DNA from: Lactiplantibacillus mudanjiangensis
Lineage (GTDB): Bacteria; Bacillota; Bacilli; Lactobacillales; Lactobacillaceae
Direction of reading: 5' to 3'
Assembly: GCF_005405385.1 (NCBI RefSeq)
Contig: NZ_BJDY01000007.1
Coordinates: 62,001-126,000, forward strand
Length of the DNA stretch: 64,000 nt
Shown: in pieces, positions 1-8,653 of the stretch
How the letters are laid out: each line of letters starts with the position of its first letter
Numbering within the stretch: position 1 is the stretch's first letter
The notes under the pieces: generated by a model
What the model was told of the DNA's origin: nothing
The model's input: the letters and a program-made list of their open reading frames with translations, nothing else
Databases searched by the model: none
Made by a program: the position numbers and the translations under genes

Positions 1-675
1 CGGATGATCGTTGTATTCAACTGATTGGACTTGTGCATCATTAATCCGAATCACTTGATCACCCATCTGCGCAATCGCGCTATTATGCGTCACAATGATG
101 ACGGTCGTTTGCGTTTGCTTAGCGGCATCTTGAATGACTTGAAGCACTTGTTTACCCGTTCGATAATCCAAGGCACCAGTTGGTTCATCACACAATAACA
201 ATTTAGGATTTTTCGCCACGGCCCGCGCAATTGCGACCCGTTGTTGTTCCCCACCAGATAATTGTGCGGGAAAATTAGCCGCTCGATCAGTTAACCCAAC
301 TAAGGCCAACGTTTCATCAACATCACGGGCGTCTTTTGTGATCTGTGACGCCAATTCAACATTTTCACGCGCGGTTAAATTCGGCACCAAATTGTAAAAC
401 TGGAACACAAAACCGACATCTTGCCGGCGATAAGTCGTCAGCTGTTTGGCTGAGTATTGGGCAATATCAGCCCCATCGATCAAAATTTGTCCACTAGTTG
501 GCGAGTCCATTCCACCTAAAATGTTTAACAACGTTGATTTACCAGCCCCACTTGGACCTAAAATAGTGACCACTGATCCTTGTGCCACTTCAAACGACAA
601 GTCACGATTAGCGACTGTCGTTTGACTACCGTTTTTGAAGGTCCGTGTCTCCTTAACCACTTCAATGTATGCCAT
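1..675 (-). CDS. ABC transporter ATP-binding protein, C-terminus cut by window edge
   Basis: ATPase subunit of a MacB/LolD-type ABC transporter. About 225 residues are visible and the gene runs off the left edge. In order they show Walker A (GPSGAGKST), a Q-loop (FQFYNL), the signature [14 protein letters not shown], Walker B ([12 protein letters not shown]) and the switch histidine (VTHN). The start at 675 is chosen because GGAGG lies 8 nt upstream. Family knowledge: such ATPases pair with FtsX-like permeases and often handle antimicrobial peptides or cell-envelope substrates. The permease would lie outside the window, so the substrate cannot be named. Confidence 0.9.
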   Translation of the reverse strand, partial: MAYIEVVKETRTFKNGSQTTVANRDLSFEVAQGSVVTILGPSGAGKSTLLNILGGMDSPTSGQILIDGADIAQYSAKQLTTYRRQDVGFVFQFYNLVPNLTARENVELASQITKDARDVDETLALVGLTDRAANFPAQLSGGEQQRVAIARAVAKNPKLLLCDEPTGALDYRTGKQVLQVIQDAAKQTQTTVIIVTHNSAIAQMGDQVIRINDAQVQSVEYNDHP

Positions 676-765
676 CCCATTACCCTCCGTTTTTTCTAAC
701 TATCCTTAGTTTAGCAGTTAATCAGCCGCAATTGGTCGAAAATTTATAACCAATTAATTTAGTAT

Positions 766-795
766 TAAAAAACGCTTGGGCTTTCACCCAAACGT
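766..795 (-). terminator. Rho-independent terminator of the acetyltransferase gene
   Basis: An inverted repeat, AACGCTTGGG with CCCAAACGTT, is followed on the minus strand by a T-run. It lies just past the stop at 808. Confidence 0.75.
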
Positions 796-807
796 TCATT
801 GTTTCGA

Positions 808-1428
808 TTAAGCTTCGCCTTGATCAGCAAAGTACGCTTCTTTTTGACGTTGCCATAGAATATGATCCGCTTCCGTAATAGGCCGCAAAACTTTACATGG
901 ATTGCCAACAGCGACAACATTATCTGGAATGTCTTTGGTCACCACTGAACCCGATCCAATCACAACGTTGTTTCCAATCGTGACACCTGGATTAACAACC
1001 ACGTTGCCACCTAGCCAGACATCATTGCCAATCGTAATCGGCTTGGCATATTCCAACTGTTCATTACGAATCACCGCATCAATTGGGTGACCAGCGGTAT
1101 ACAACCCAACCCGTGGTCCCATGAAGACATTATCACCAATCTTAATTTCGGCACAATCCACAAAGATCGCATCATAGTTGGCATAAAAGTTCTTCCCAAT
1201 AGTGGTGTTACTGCCATAGTCAATATGGAATGGGGGTTCGATATAATGGTTATCCCCAACTTGCTTAAAGAGTTGTTTTAAAATTTCTGAACGAAAATCA
1301 TTATCGATTTCGGTCGTTTGATTAAAGATGCGGGTTAACCGCCGACCGTGGCGCATCGCTTGTGCGAGTTCGCGATCATCGGCGATATATAACTCACCTG
1401 CGAGCATCCGTTCCTTTTGTGTTTTCAT
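808..1428 (-). CDS. Maltose/galactoside O-acetyltransferase family protein
   Basis: Left-handed beta-helix acetyltransferase of the Maa/LacA type, about 206 residues. It would transfer acetyl from acetyl-CoA to a sugar hydroxyl in the cytoplasm. The N-terminal MAGELYIADD-type cap (Maa family) is followed by hexapeptide repeats such as IGDNVFMGP, IGNDVWLGGN and IGNNVVIGSG. The catalytic His is probably the one in the YTAGHPID segment. The start at 1428 is preferred over an in-frame upstream codon because GGAGG sits about 9 nt before it. A second member of the family lies at 7023-7604. The sugar acceptor cannot be read from the sequence. Confidence 0.9.
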   Translation of the reverse strand: MKTQKERMLAGELYIADDRELAQAMRHGRRLTRIFNQTTEIDNDFRSEILKQLFKQVGDNHYIEPPFHIDYGSNTTIGKNFYANYDAIFVDCAEIKIGDNVFMGPRVGLYTAGHPIDAVIRNEQLEYAKPITIGNDVWLGGNVVVNPGVTIGNNVVIGSGSVVTKDIPDNVVAVGNPCKVLRPITEADHILWQRQKEAYFADQGEA

Positions 1429-1647
1429 TAATTGGTTCCTCCGACTCGTAAAAAAATCATCACTGATCCAGTTAACCACACTGTGTTAGCGATTTCAACC
1501 CATTTTAAGCTTAATTTTAAAATTGGACCGCTCCAGTACACCGAATGGTTTTACTTAAAAATTCACTAATCCCATTAAGAATTCCTCAAACTATCACAAC
1601 GATCCGCCATAATAGTAGGCAACACTAATCAGGGGAGTTTAACTATT

Positions 1648-2263
1648 GTGAAATCACTTAAAAGTATCTTGAGTTGGGTCCTGCCGATTGTTATTGGTTT
1701 GGGATTAGCCCTACTCATTCGCCAATTCTGGTTTACTATGGTGCGGGTTGATGGGTCATCGATGCAGCACTTTAGAAAACAATGAACGCGTCATCGCCTT
1801 TAAAACTGGCAAACTTAGAGCTGGAGCGGTCGTCGTTTTTGATGCGTACGACGTCAATCCAGATCAGGCGAAAAAAGATGACGTCTACGTCAAACGGATT
1901 ATCGGGATGCCTGGCGATACCGTGAAGTACACGAAATCCGGACAACTTTACATCAACGGTAAACGGATTAAGCAATCCTATTTAAAGAATACCAAGCAAC
2001 GAACGACTGGGTCATACATGGCTAATAGTCACAGCCAATTTACTGGCTGGACGTTAACTAGCCTCGCTCACGATCAGGGCTGGAAAGTTAAACCAACTAA
2101 TGGCAAAGTGCCAAAAGGTTATTACTTTGTCTTGGGTGATCATCGCAGTGTTTCCAGCGACAGTCGCTACTGGGGATTTGTTCCTAAGAGCAAGATGATT
2201 GGGGTGGTTAAAGCCTTTCCATGGCAAAATCGTCATCAATACGTCAATAATTACCAGCCATAA
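1648..2263 (+). pseudogene. lepB: Type I signal peptidase, frameshifted at the active-site serine
   Basis: Signal peptidase I releases exported proteins from the membrane by cutting signal peptides. A GTG start at 1648 (GGGGAG upstream) opens a frame with the membrane anchor, the motif RVDGSSMQ and then a stop at 1783-1785. The rest of the protein continues in another frame from about 1768 (STLENNERV ... YVKRIIGMPGDTV ... LGDHR). Compared with the intact paralogue at 2427-3035, two bases of the Pro codon after GSSMQ are missing. The break therefore separates the Ser nucleophile from the general-base Lys. The downstream half is still well conserved, so the lesion is recent or is a sequencing error. 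Confidence 0.85.
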
Positions 2264-2273
2264 TAATAGTCAT

Positions 2274-2307
2274 TAAACGTTTGGGCACACGCCCGAGCGT
2301 TTTTTTA
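2274..2307 (+). terminator. Terminator after the frameshifted signal peptidase
   Basis: The stem AACGTTTGGGC / GCCCGAGCGTT is followed by a run of T. Confidence 0.75.
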
Positions 2308-2426
2308 TTCGAGCCTGTTTATTAAAGATCCACTAAAAGCCGTAACTTTTAAGTGATTTACACCCCTCATTGACGTACATTCGTATATAATAAGAACTAT
2401 ACACACAAGTTAAGGGAGTCAAAAAA

Positions 2427-3035
2427 TTGGAAAAATTCAAAAGTATCATGAGTTGGGTGCTACCAATCGTGATTGGACTGGCGTTAGCGTTAATCATTCG
2501 TCAATTCTGGTTTACGATGGTCCGCGTTGATGGGACCTCAATGCAGCCTAACCTACAAAATAACGAACGGGTAATGGCGCTTAAAGCAGTCAAACCTAAG
2601 GCTGGTTCAGTAGTTGTCTTCTATGCTCATGGGGTTGATCCTGATCAAACGGAAAAAAATGCCGTCTATGTTAAACGTGTGATTGGGATGCCTGGAGATA
2701 CCGTGAAGTACACCAAAGGTAAACTTTACGTCAATGGTAAATTGATTAAGCAAAGCTATTTAAAGAACAACTATCAACAAACGACGGGATCTTACTTACC
2801 AAGTAATTATTCCGGCTGGACATTAGATAGTTTGAACAAACTTCAAGGTTGGAAAGTCAAACCTGCCAAAGGCAATAAAGTCCCTAAAGGCTACTACTTT
2901 GTTTTAGGGGATCATCGCAGTGTTTCTAACGATGGCCGCTATTGGGGCTTCGTACCTAAGAGCAAGATGATTGGGGTTGTCAAAGCTTGGTCATGGCAAA
3001 ATCGTCATCAATATATCAATAGTTATCAACCATAA
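2427..3035 (+). CDS. lepB: Type I signal peptidase
   Basis: Intact 202-residue serine-lysine protease that cleaves Sec signal peptides on the outer face of the membrane. It has one N-terminal transmembrane segment (residues about 8-30), box B RVDGTSMQPNL with the Ser nucleophile, box D YVKRVIGMPGDTV with the catalytic Lys, and box E LGDHRSVSNDGR. The start is TTG at 2427, set by AAGGGAG upstream; no ATG fits the N-terminus. It is close in sequence to the broken copy immediately upstream, so the pair arose by tandem duplication. It may be one of several signal peptidases in the cell. Confidence 0.95.
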   Translation: MEKFKSIMSWVLPIVIGLALALIIRQFWFTMVRVDGTSMQPNLQNNERVMALKAVKPKAGSVVVFYAHGVDPDQTEKNAVYVKRVIGMPGDTVKYTKGKLYVNGKLIKQSYLKNNYQQTTGSYLPSNYSGWTLDSLNKLQGWKVKPAKGNKVPKGYYFVLGDHRSVSNDGRYWGFVPKSKMIGVVKAWSWQNRHQYINSYQP

Positions 3036-3044
3036 ACACAACTT

Positions 3045-3079
3045 AAGCGGTGCCCAATTCAAGGGTACCCGCTTTTTTT
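3045..3079 (+). terminator. Terminator of lepB
   Basis: A GC-rich imperfect hairpin (AGCGGTGCCC with GGGTACCCGCT) is followed by a T-run just past the stop at 3035. Confidence 0.7.
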
Positions 3080-3085
3080 ATCCAC

Positions 3086-3129
3086 AAAAAACACCTAGAT
3101 TAAGTTGATCACTCACCTTAATCTAGGTG
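3086..3129 (-). terminator. Terminator of the leftward small-protein operon
   Basis: A long inverted repeat (CACCTAGATTAAG with CTTAATCTAGGTG) is followed on the minus strand by a T-run. It lies 25 nt past the stop of the gene at 3154. Confidence 0.75.
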
Positions 3130-3153
3130 CTCGCTTATCCACAGTGGATAACT

Positions 3154-3372
3154 TTATGAACGATTCAGTTTTTGCACAACCCAATGATTTAGCCATCGAC
3201 CTGGACGACTCTGATCAACGCCAAGCAAAGCCACAACTAAAATCATAAATTGCCAACCTTGATGACCATGCACAATCGCCATTAAGCCGATCGCAACCAC
3301 AATCATGATGGGGACCAGGACACGACTCACGCGTCTTTGTTGCTTAATGTTGATCACCCGCTTGCCGATCAC
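3154..3372 (-). CDS. Small membrane protein of unknown function
   Basis: 72 residues with a basic N-terminus (KRVINIKQQRR) and two hydrophobic segments around residues 17-33 and 39-52. The likely start is a GTG inside the end of the preceding gene (29-nt overlap), so it is probably translationally coupled. It is the last gene of a leftward group of four small genes. I do not recognise the family. Confidence 0.6.
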   Translation of the reverse strand: MIGKRVINIKQQRRVSRVLVPIMIVVAIGLMAIVHGHQGWQFMILVVALLGVDQSRPGRWLNHWVVQKLNRS

Positions 3373-3817
3373 GCCACCAGAAAATCACACAAAAAATCGG
3401 ACTCAATGGCACAAAGAACAGCGCCACGACAATGTTCTTAAAGAAATTAATTACATCATCCATCATGCTATCTTTTTGTTCCACTTGCGGTGTTAACACA
3501 GATGGTGTAGGTTTCGGCTTGGTTCGTTTCGCCGCCACTGACCAAGTATGACCGGAATCTTGAATGATCTGCTCATCATCTGGCCGTGGCTCACTTGGCG
3601 CCTCTTTTGACTTGGTGTGCCATACTTTAAAAATCCGATACCAGCGGTAATGAACGATCGGAAATAGCACTAACGCACAAATCAGACTATAGATGACCAA
3701 TGGATTAAATTCGAGCACAATCCGATTGACTTCTTGGCGCGCTGTCCCAAACATGATGATAAAGACCGCTAGCGCCCCCCAAAACCAACTACTTATTAAG
3801 TTTTTTGCTTGCCACAT
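3344..3817 (-). CDS. Membrane protein of unknown function
   Basis: 157 residues. Two hydrophobic segments near the N-terminus (about 9-25 and 38-57) are followed by a charged, proline-rich cytoplasmic stretch (about 70-115) and a C-terminal hydrophobic helix (about 125-147). A good AAGGGG Shine-Dalgarno precedes ATG 3817. It overlaps the 72-residue gene downstream. No family is recognised; the topology would suit an envelope-associated accessory protein, which is inference only. Confidence 0.7.
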   Translation of the reverse strand: MWQAKNLISSWFWGALAVFIIMFGTARQEVNRIVLEFNPLVIYSLICALVLFPIVHYRWYRIFKVWHTKSKEAPSEPRPDDEQIIQDSGHTWSVAAKRTKPKPTPSVLTPQVEQKDSMMDDVINFFKNIVVALFFVPLSPIFCVIFWWRDRQAGDQH

Positions 3818-3853
3818 ACGGAGCCCCTTTCATCAAATGATCCACAACCTAAT

Positions 3854-4111
3854 CTAACGAGCAGCGCGCTTGGTCGCATGTCGTTGGAACCCATTGCCCC
3901 AACAAACATACAGACTAATCACTGCAATAATGGCCAAGAAATAATCTATTAACGTTAAATTAGCCGCGTTTTGAATGACTAATACAGCTAACGCAACCGT
4001 CCACAAAATCGGGACGATGCCGCCAACCCAGAAATAATGACTGGCCGTAAATAACCATTCTTCTAGTCCCAATAAAACTACTGTAATCACACCTAAGGTT
4101 AATAAGCCCAT
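3854..4111 (-). CDS. Small three-helix membrane protein, unknown
   Basis: 85 residues, almost entirely hydrophobic, with about three transmembrane helices and a basic C-terminus (FQRHATKRAAR) that probably faces the cytoplasm. AGGAGG precedes ATG 4111. It lies 22 nt downstream of the 101-residue gene and 36 nt upstream of the next, so the group is likely an operon. I do not recognise the family. Confidence 0.7.
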   Translation of the reverse strand: MGLLTLGVITVVLLGLEEWLFTASHYFWVGGIVPILWTVALAVLVIQNAANLTLIDYFLAIIAVISLYVCWGNGFQRHATKRAAR

Positions 4112-4133
4112 CAGTTAACCTCCTGTTGATAAC

Positions 4134-4439
4134 TTATTTTTGTTTTAATTGCTTCAACATATCCACAAAGCGACCAATTAAACCACTCTGGACATCATCA
4201 TCACTATAGAAAATGATCATTTTTGATTTTTGTGCCGCCGTTAGATTAGCTTGTGACCCGAAATAAACGAGATAAACATCCGCGTCATCGGTATCTAAAC
4301 TGGCACCGTAGTCAGCATCTAAGGTAAAGGTGTAATCATCACCTAATTGATCACTGATCGCCGTCATAAACTTTTCAACATCTTCAGTTGCCACGGTTGT
4401 TTGACCGGCAACCACACTGGTTACTACAGATACTTGCAT
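4134..4439 (-). CDS. Conserved-looking acidic cytoplasmic protein, unknown
   Basis: 101 residues, acidic, with no signal peptide or membrane segment. The alternation of beta-like and helical stretches (QVSVVTSVV, DVYLVYFGS, SKMIIFYS) suggests a small alpha/beta fold. AGGAGC precedes ATG 4439. It is the first gene of the four-gene leftward group whose other members are membrane proteins, so it may be their soluble partner (inference). Function unknown. Confidence 0.65.
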   Translation of the reverse strand: MQVSVVTSVVAGQTTVATEDVEKFMTAISDQLGDDYTFTLDADYGASLDTDDADVYLVYFGSQANLTAAQKSKMIIFYSDDDVQSGLIGRFVDMLKQLKQK

Positions 4440-4553
4440 AATTAATGAGCTCCTATTACTAAATTTATTGTTACTGCTATTATCCCATGTTTTAGCCCTA
4501 ACGCAACCATCACTAAACTAGGGCCAACAGTCGCTAGCCCTAGTTATCCACAA

Positions 4554-5675
4554 TCACTGCACTTGTGCACTAAAGTAAGTTTGTAAGAATGGCCGTGTTC
4601 GTTTTAATACCTCAGCCTGTGTATAACTTTTACGACCATCACCCCAAATTGAGATTGCTGACCCGATATTTCGGCTGCTGGTCGCTAAGTCTTTGTGGTT
4701 TGTCACGTCCCAAACGTTTGACTGCCAGTTATTCACTAAATCCTTTTTCCAATAAGCCACATTTGCGGCTTTAAACGTGGCCGCTTTCGTCATCACATAT
4801 AAATAATAACTATTCGCATTAATCGTTTGCATACCAGCCGCATTGAGTTCAGGTAACGTTGCCCGAATCTTGCGATGCTGCGCAATCACTTTGGGATTAC
4901 TCGTTTGTCCATCGTAGCTCCAATACATCACTAAGATGTTATGATCCAGCTTTGGTAAATCAGCTTTCAACAGGCCATCATTCCACATGGCGGTTTTCAG
5001 GCCTTTTTTAATCAAGTAACGATTCAAATAGTTCGTATAACTGACCACTCGTGGCTGACTTGCAGTGATGGCTGCACTGTATTCATCACCACCAATGGCA
5101 ATATGTTGGCCTGAGTATTGCAATCCCACATACTCACTTAAGAGTGATTTAACAAATTTTTTTGTTTCGGTGCTTTTCAGATTCAATTCCGACTTTTCCA
5201 CAGCGACTTGTTTTGCCAATTTACGATTGGCTTTACTTGAACTTTTCAACAGCTTTATCAACGCTGTACTGTGACCCGGGGTATCAATTTCAGGAATCAC
5301 TTCGATTTTGCGTTGGTGTCCATATACGATCAACGATCGCAATTGTTTTTTACTCAAAAAAGCTAATTTAGTTTGACGATTATAATACGTTGACCCAACT
5401 TTTTTCGCTTTTTTCACCGTTTGGCCTAATTTAGCACTTTCAACGCCAAAACGTGTATCATCGGTTAAATGCAGTTGCACAAAACTGCCGCCACCTGCTT
5501 GTACTTGATCGATCAACTTTTTGATCGACTTCACTGAATAGTACTGCCGCGCGTTATCTAGAATTAATCCTTTAACTTTGGGCGTGGTTGCCGCTTGGAC
5601 ACCAGCAATATCAACGCTTAAACCCAAGCCTAACCATAGCACACCTACTAATAACCACTGGACTAGTTTCCGCAT
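4554..5675 (-). CDS. Secreted GH20-type beta-N-acetylhexosaminidase
   Basis: Extracellular glycoside hydrolase of family 20, about 373 residues, expected to release terminal N-acetylhexosamine from glycans or peptidoglycan fragments. A signal peptide covers residues about 1-28 and ends near GVQAAT. The TIM barrel carries EIDTPGHS and the catalytic Asp-Glu pair in HIAIGGDEYS (the HxGGDE-like motif). Family knowledge: the Glu is the acid and the Asp stabilises the oxazolinium intermediate formed by the substrate N-acetyl group. No cell-wall anchor or extra carbohydrate-binding domain is seen, so it is compact. GAGGGG lies 7 nt before ATG 5675. A host or wall substrate is inference. Confidence 0.85.
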   Translation of the reverse strand: MRKLVQWLLVGVLWLGLGLSVDIAGVQAATTPKVKGLILDNARQYYSVKSIKKLIDQVQAGGGSFVQLHLTDDTRFGVESAKLGQTVKKAKKVGSTYYNRQTKLAFLSKKQLRSLIVYGHQRKIEVIPEIDTPGHSTALIKLLKSSSKANRKLAKQVAVEKSELNLKSTETKKFVKSLLSEYVGLQYSGQHIAIGGDEYSAAITASQPRVVSYTNYLNRYLIKKGLKTAMWNDGLLKADLPKLDHNILVMYWSYDGQTSNPKVIAQHRKIRATLPELNAAGMQTINANSYYLYVMTKAATFKAANVAYWKKDLVNNWQSNVWDVTNHKDLATSSRNIGSAISIWGDGRKSYTQAEVLKRTRPFLQTYFSAQVQ

Positions 5676-5749
5676 CACAAATCCCCTCGCAATCTGCTTT
5701 AGATGTCAATTGTCCACCAGTTGCCGGCACGTGCCAAGTAACCTGTTTC

Positions 5750-6385
5750 CTAATTTGTGCGAAGCGTGCGTTGACCATCAACTTGATCGACAATGGTAAT
5801 CGTGCTGGCCGCCAATCGCTGTGGTGTTGCTACTTGACCGGTGATATCGTAAATCAACGTTTGTAGTGCCGACGCATCAATCACGACTAGTGCTTGCCCT
5901 TGATCAGGAGTTGCAGCAGTCACTTGTGCCAAGCCGGCCGTATATCGTTGCCAAAATTCATCACCATTTTCTGCTAAGCTAGCACTATCGTGATCATGCA
6001 ATAAGCCTTGTAATTCCGCTGGCGTTTGATCAATTTCAAACGCCGTTACTGTTGGATAACCTAGTTTAGTCGCGAATCCTGACCATACAGCCGCTTGTTC
6101 TTGGCCTTCAAAGCCACCAAAAAAAGGCGCCCGCAGCGCTGGCTTCAATTGCAGTTCTGGTGCTGCCGCTTGCTGGCTTAAAATGGCCCGACCAGTTTGC
6201 GCCCCACGACTCGTATCGCTAGCAAAGGCGGTATCAAATTTAACCGTGCTCAATTGTTGACCAACGGCTTGGCTAGCCGCCAAACCATCCGGCGTTAACG
6301 GTGTCCCACTCCAACCTTGAAACCGATCTAATTGATCAAAGTAAGTCGCACCTGTGACGACCAGATATAATGTGATAGCTTTCAT
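5750..6385 (-). CDS. Histidine-phosphatase-fold protein lacking catalytic histidines
   Basis: 211 residues that align with phosphoglycerate-mutase-like histidine phosphatases. The framework is kept: LYLVVTGATYFDQLDRFQGW then GTPLTPDG. However, the nucleophile motif RHG is VTG, and the second catalytic His region reads VVIDASALQTLI where the family has V-S-H-G. Both phosphate-handling histidines are therefore absent in an otherwise full-length, uninterrupted frame. I infer a pseudoenzyme, perhaps a binding or regulatory protein. AGAGGG precedes ATG 6385. It lies between the hexosaminidase and uspA genes with no clear functional link. Confidence 0.8.
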   Translation of the reverse strand: MKAITLYLVVTGATYFDQLDRFQGWSGTPLTPDGLAASQAVGQQLSTVKFDTAFASDTSRGAQTGRAILSQQAAAPELQLKPALRAPFFGGFEGQEQAAVWSGFATKLGYPTVTAFEIDQTPAELQGLLHDHDSASLAENGDEFWQRYTAGLAQVTAATPDQGQALVVIDASALQTLIYDITGQVATPQRLAASTITIVDQVDGQRTLRTN

Positions 6386-6454
6386 GATTTCAGACCCTCT
6401 TTTAACTGCGATTCATCCCAAGAACCACATTTATTTTGTTGTTCAACTATAGCA

Positions 6455-6490
6455 TAAAAGCGGGTCTTCCCGCTGGAAAACCCGCTTTTA
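6455..6490 (-). terminator. Terminator of uspA
   Basis: The stem AAAAGCGGGT / ACCCGCTTTT with a 14-nt spacer is a strong leftward hairpin with a T-run. Confidence 0.75.
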
Positions 6491-6509
6491 TCACGATATC
6501 TTTAATGAC

Positions 6510-6953
6510 CTACCGAATCACTAATACCGAGATTGGTGAATGCTTTGCCATATAGGCCGCTTGCGACCCAAAGTACTTCCGAACGCCACGTTTAGAGATC
6601 GAGCCAATAACTAGCAAATCTGGTTTAATGGCTGGAATAATATCCTTTACAATCATTTCACCAGGATCGCCTTCATCGACCACCGTGGTAACATCGGTGA
6701 CGCCAAATTGTTTGGCTAACTTGGCATATTTTTGGACATGTTCTTCCAAATCAGCCCGTTGCCCATGAATAAAGTCCTTACTCATTGCTTCATAAACATT
6801 CATGTTATCTTGTTCCAAAATTGAAACAATCGTTAACTTGGCGTGGTCCGTTTTAGCCCGATTAATGGCATAACGAAACGCTAATTGTGCATCCTCAGAG
6901 TCATCAACCCCAACTAAGATATGTTTAAATTCCTTAGGACTCATTTCTGACAT
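6510..6953 (-). CDS. Universal stress protein UspA family
   Basis: About 147 residues with a single Usp domain. KHILVGVDDSEDAQLAF opens the fold. A C-terminal loop, GSISKRGVRKYFGSQAAYM, corresponds to the G-2x-G-9x-G(S/T) ATP-binding region, although it is not a perfect consensus. Cytoplasmic. Usp proteins help cells survive starvation and stress and often bind ATP; the precise role here is not known. ATG 6953 is preferred over GTG 6965, because the latter overlaps the GAGGGG Shine-Dalgarno. Single-gene unit with its own terminator. Confidence 0.9.
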   Translation of the reverse strand: MSEMSPKEFKHILVGVDDSEDAQLAFRYAINRAKTDHAKLTIVSILEQDNMNVYEAMSKDFIHGQRADLEEHVQKYAKLAKQFGVTDVTTVVDEGDPGEMIVKDIIPAIKPDLLVIGSISKRGVRKYFGSQAAYMAKHSPISVLVIR

Positions 6954-7022
6954 GATCCATCGCACCCCTCATCAAACTAAATTTGACTATTTTCGATTAA
7001 CTTAATTTTCAATGAAAACGTT

Positions 7023-7604
7023 TTATTTGTCAACTGCCGCGCTAGGTTCATTGGTTTTCAAAACCCGCGCTGGATTGCCAACCACAATCACATTATCTGG
7101 AAATGAATGTGTCACCACAGAACCCGCACCGACAATCACATTATTCCCTAAGGTTACCCCAGGCAAGATGCTAGCGCCGCCGCCGATCCACACATCATTA
7201 CCAATCGTAATTGGAGCCGTTCGTTCAGCTTCGGTCCGCCGAATAGCGGGATCGAGTGGATGTTGTGGCGTATATAAACCAACTTTTGGCCCAAACTTAC
7301 AATCATTGCCGATTTTTATCAACCCTTCATCACAAAGTGTCACCCCATGATTGGCATAAAAATGGTTACCGATCGTGATATTCACGCCGTAACTAAATTC
7401 AAAAGTTGATTCGACGAAAAATCGATCACCAACTGAACGCAATAACTGCTTCATACCATTATTCCGTTCATCATTGTCGGCACATTGATTATACTTCATA
7501 ATTTCACGTCGTACTAACCGGCGCCGTTCTTGTAAGATGGGCGATTCCATGTAGAGTTCGCCATTAATCATTTGTTGATACGCTGGGTCCTTATCGATTT
7601 CCAT
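7023..7604 (-). CDS. Second maltose/galactoside O-acetyltransferase family protein
   Basis: 193 residues of the same left-handed beta-helix family as 808-1428. It has the MINGELYMESP cap and repeats such as IGNHFYANHG, IGNDVWIGGG and LGNNVIVGAG. The probable catalytic His is in LYTPQHPLD. The two proteins are clearly diverged, so they may use different acceptors. AAGGAAG precedes ATG 7604. It is divergent from the esterase gene at 7690. The acceptor sugar cannot be assigned. Confidence 0.9.
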   Translation of the reverse strand: MEIDKDPAYQQMINGELYMESPILQERRRLVRREIMKYNQCADNDERNNGMKQLLRSVGDRFFVESTFEFSYGVNITIGNHFYANHGVTLCDEGLIKIGNDCKFGPKVGLYTPQHPLDPAIRRTEAERTAPITIGNDVWIGGGASILPGVTLGNNVIVGAGSVVTHSFPDNVIVVGNPARVLKTNEPSAAVDK

Positions 7605-7689
7605 GCTGAACTTCCTTTGTTATTAAGATACTTTAAGCATACCACATTGCTCAAACTTGCTGTATGATGATCGGCAAGGAGGTCTTCAC

Positions 7690-8550
7690 ATGACTAAAAC
7701 AGCAGCTGAAGAACGTCAAGCCCAACGTGATCGCGAACAACCAATTACCACCGACCAATGGGCTGTTGAGCAAACACGTACTGAGAAATTCGTCTTAACA
7801 TCCGGTGATACGGCTAATCTTTATATTCATACCCCCAATTTTGTACCGTCACAAGGGATCGTAATTGATTTTCATGGCAGTGGTTTCGTTCATTTACATA
7901 ACGATCATGACACCTATTTCTGTCGCCGACTCAGTGCGGCCACGCAATACACTGTACTAGATTTTGATTATCCCCTAGCACCTGAGCACCCTTTTCCAGC
8001 CGCCCTTGACGCTTGCGATGAACTCGTTAAGTACGTCCAAACGCACTACACCGATTATAGTGAGGCACCCGCGCAACGATTAATTTTGTGCGGACATAGT
8101 GCGGGTGGCAATCTGGTGATTGGTACTCAAATGCGGGCTTTGGCACGTCACCAACCCGTGGTCACATTGGCGATTCTGGATTACCCAGCCTTAGATCTGG
8201 ACACCGATCCGGACGACAAATATTACCCAACCGGCGCGGTTATTCCATCTGAACAAGCTAAATTATTCAATCGTTTCTATCGAAAGAATATTCCACTAGG
8301 AAACCCTTATGTGTCACCCGTCCTAGCTAAACCAGCTGACTTAGTTGGCTTTCCACCAACTTTGATTCATACCGCCGATCATGATACTTTGGCCGATGAA
8401 GCTGAACAATTCGGTCGACACTTAGTCGCTGCACATACACCGGTGACCATGCATCGTTATTTAAATTCACTGCACGGCTTTACCGTGTCATTAACTGGCG
8501 ACTACCAAGCCTCATTTTTAGCGATGGTGCAGGCAATTCAAGCGCTATAA
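7690..8550 (+). CDS. Alpha/beta hydrolase, HSL-type esterase
   Basis: 286-residue intracellular esterase/lipase-like alpha/beta hydrolase. It has the oxyanion-hole segment DFHGSGFVH (HGGG-like), the nucleophile elbow CGHSAGG, an Asp in HTADHDTLAD and a His in LNSLHGF as the likely catalytic triad. There is no signal peptide. AAGGAGG at 7676 sets ATG 7690 rather than the in-frame upstream codon at 7657. Family members hydrolyse short-chain acyl esters; the substrate here is unknown. A strong terminator follows. Confidence 0.9.
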   Translation: MTKTAAEERQAQRDREQPITTDQWAVEQTRTEKFVLTSGDTANLYIHTPNFVPSQGIVIDFHGSGFVHLHNDHDTYFCRRLSAATQYTVLDFDYPLAPEHPFPAALDACDELVKYVQTHYTDYSEAPAQRLILCGHSAGGNLVIGTQMRALARHQPVVTLAILDYPALDLDTDPDDKYYPTGAVIPSEQAKLFNRFYRKNIPLGNPYVSPVLAKPADLVGFPPTLIHTADHDTLADEAEQFGRHLVAAHTPVTMHRYLNSLHGFTVSLTGDYQASFLAMVQAIQAL

Positions 8551-8554
8551 ACTC

Positions 8555-8607
8555 AAAAAAACGTCATGCAAGCTTTTACTGCGCTTGCATGACGTTTCGT
8601 ATTTTTT
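8555..8607 (+). terminator. Terminator of the esterase gene
   Basis: A 13-bp stem, ACGTCATGCAAGC / GCTTGCATGACGT, is flanked by A and T runs. Confidence 0.8.
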
Positions 8608-8653
8608 GAACTAAAAATTAACCGATAAGTATGACTTGAGCTAAGCTAAATTA

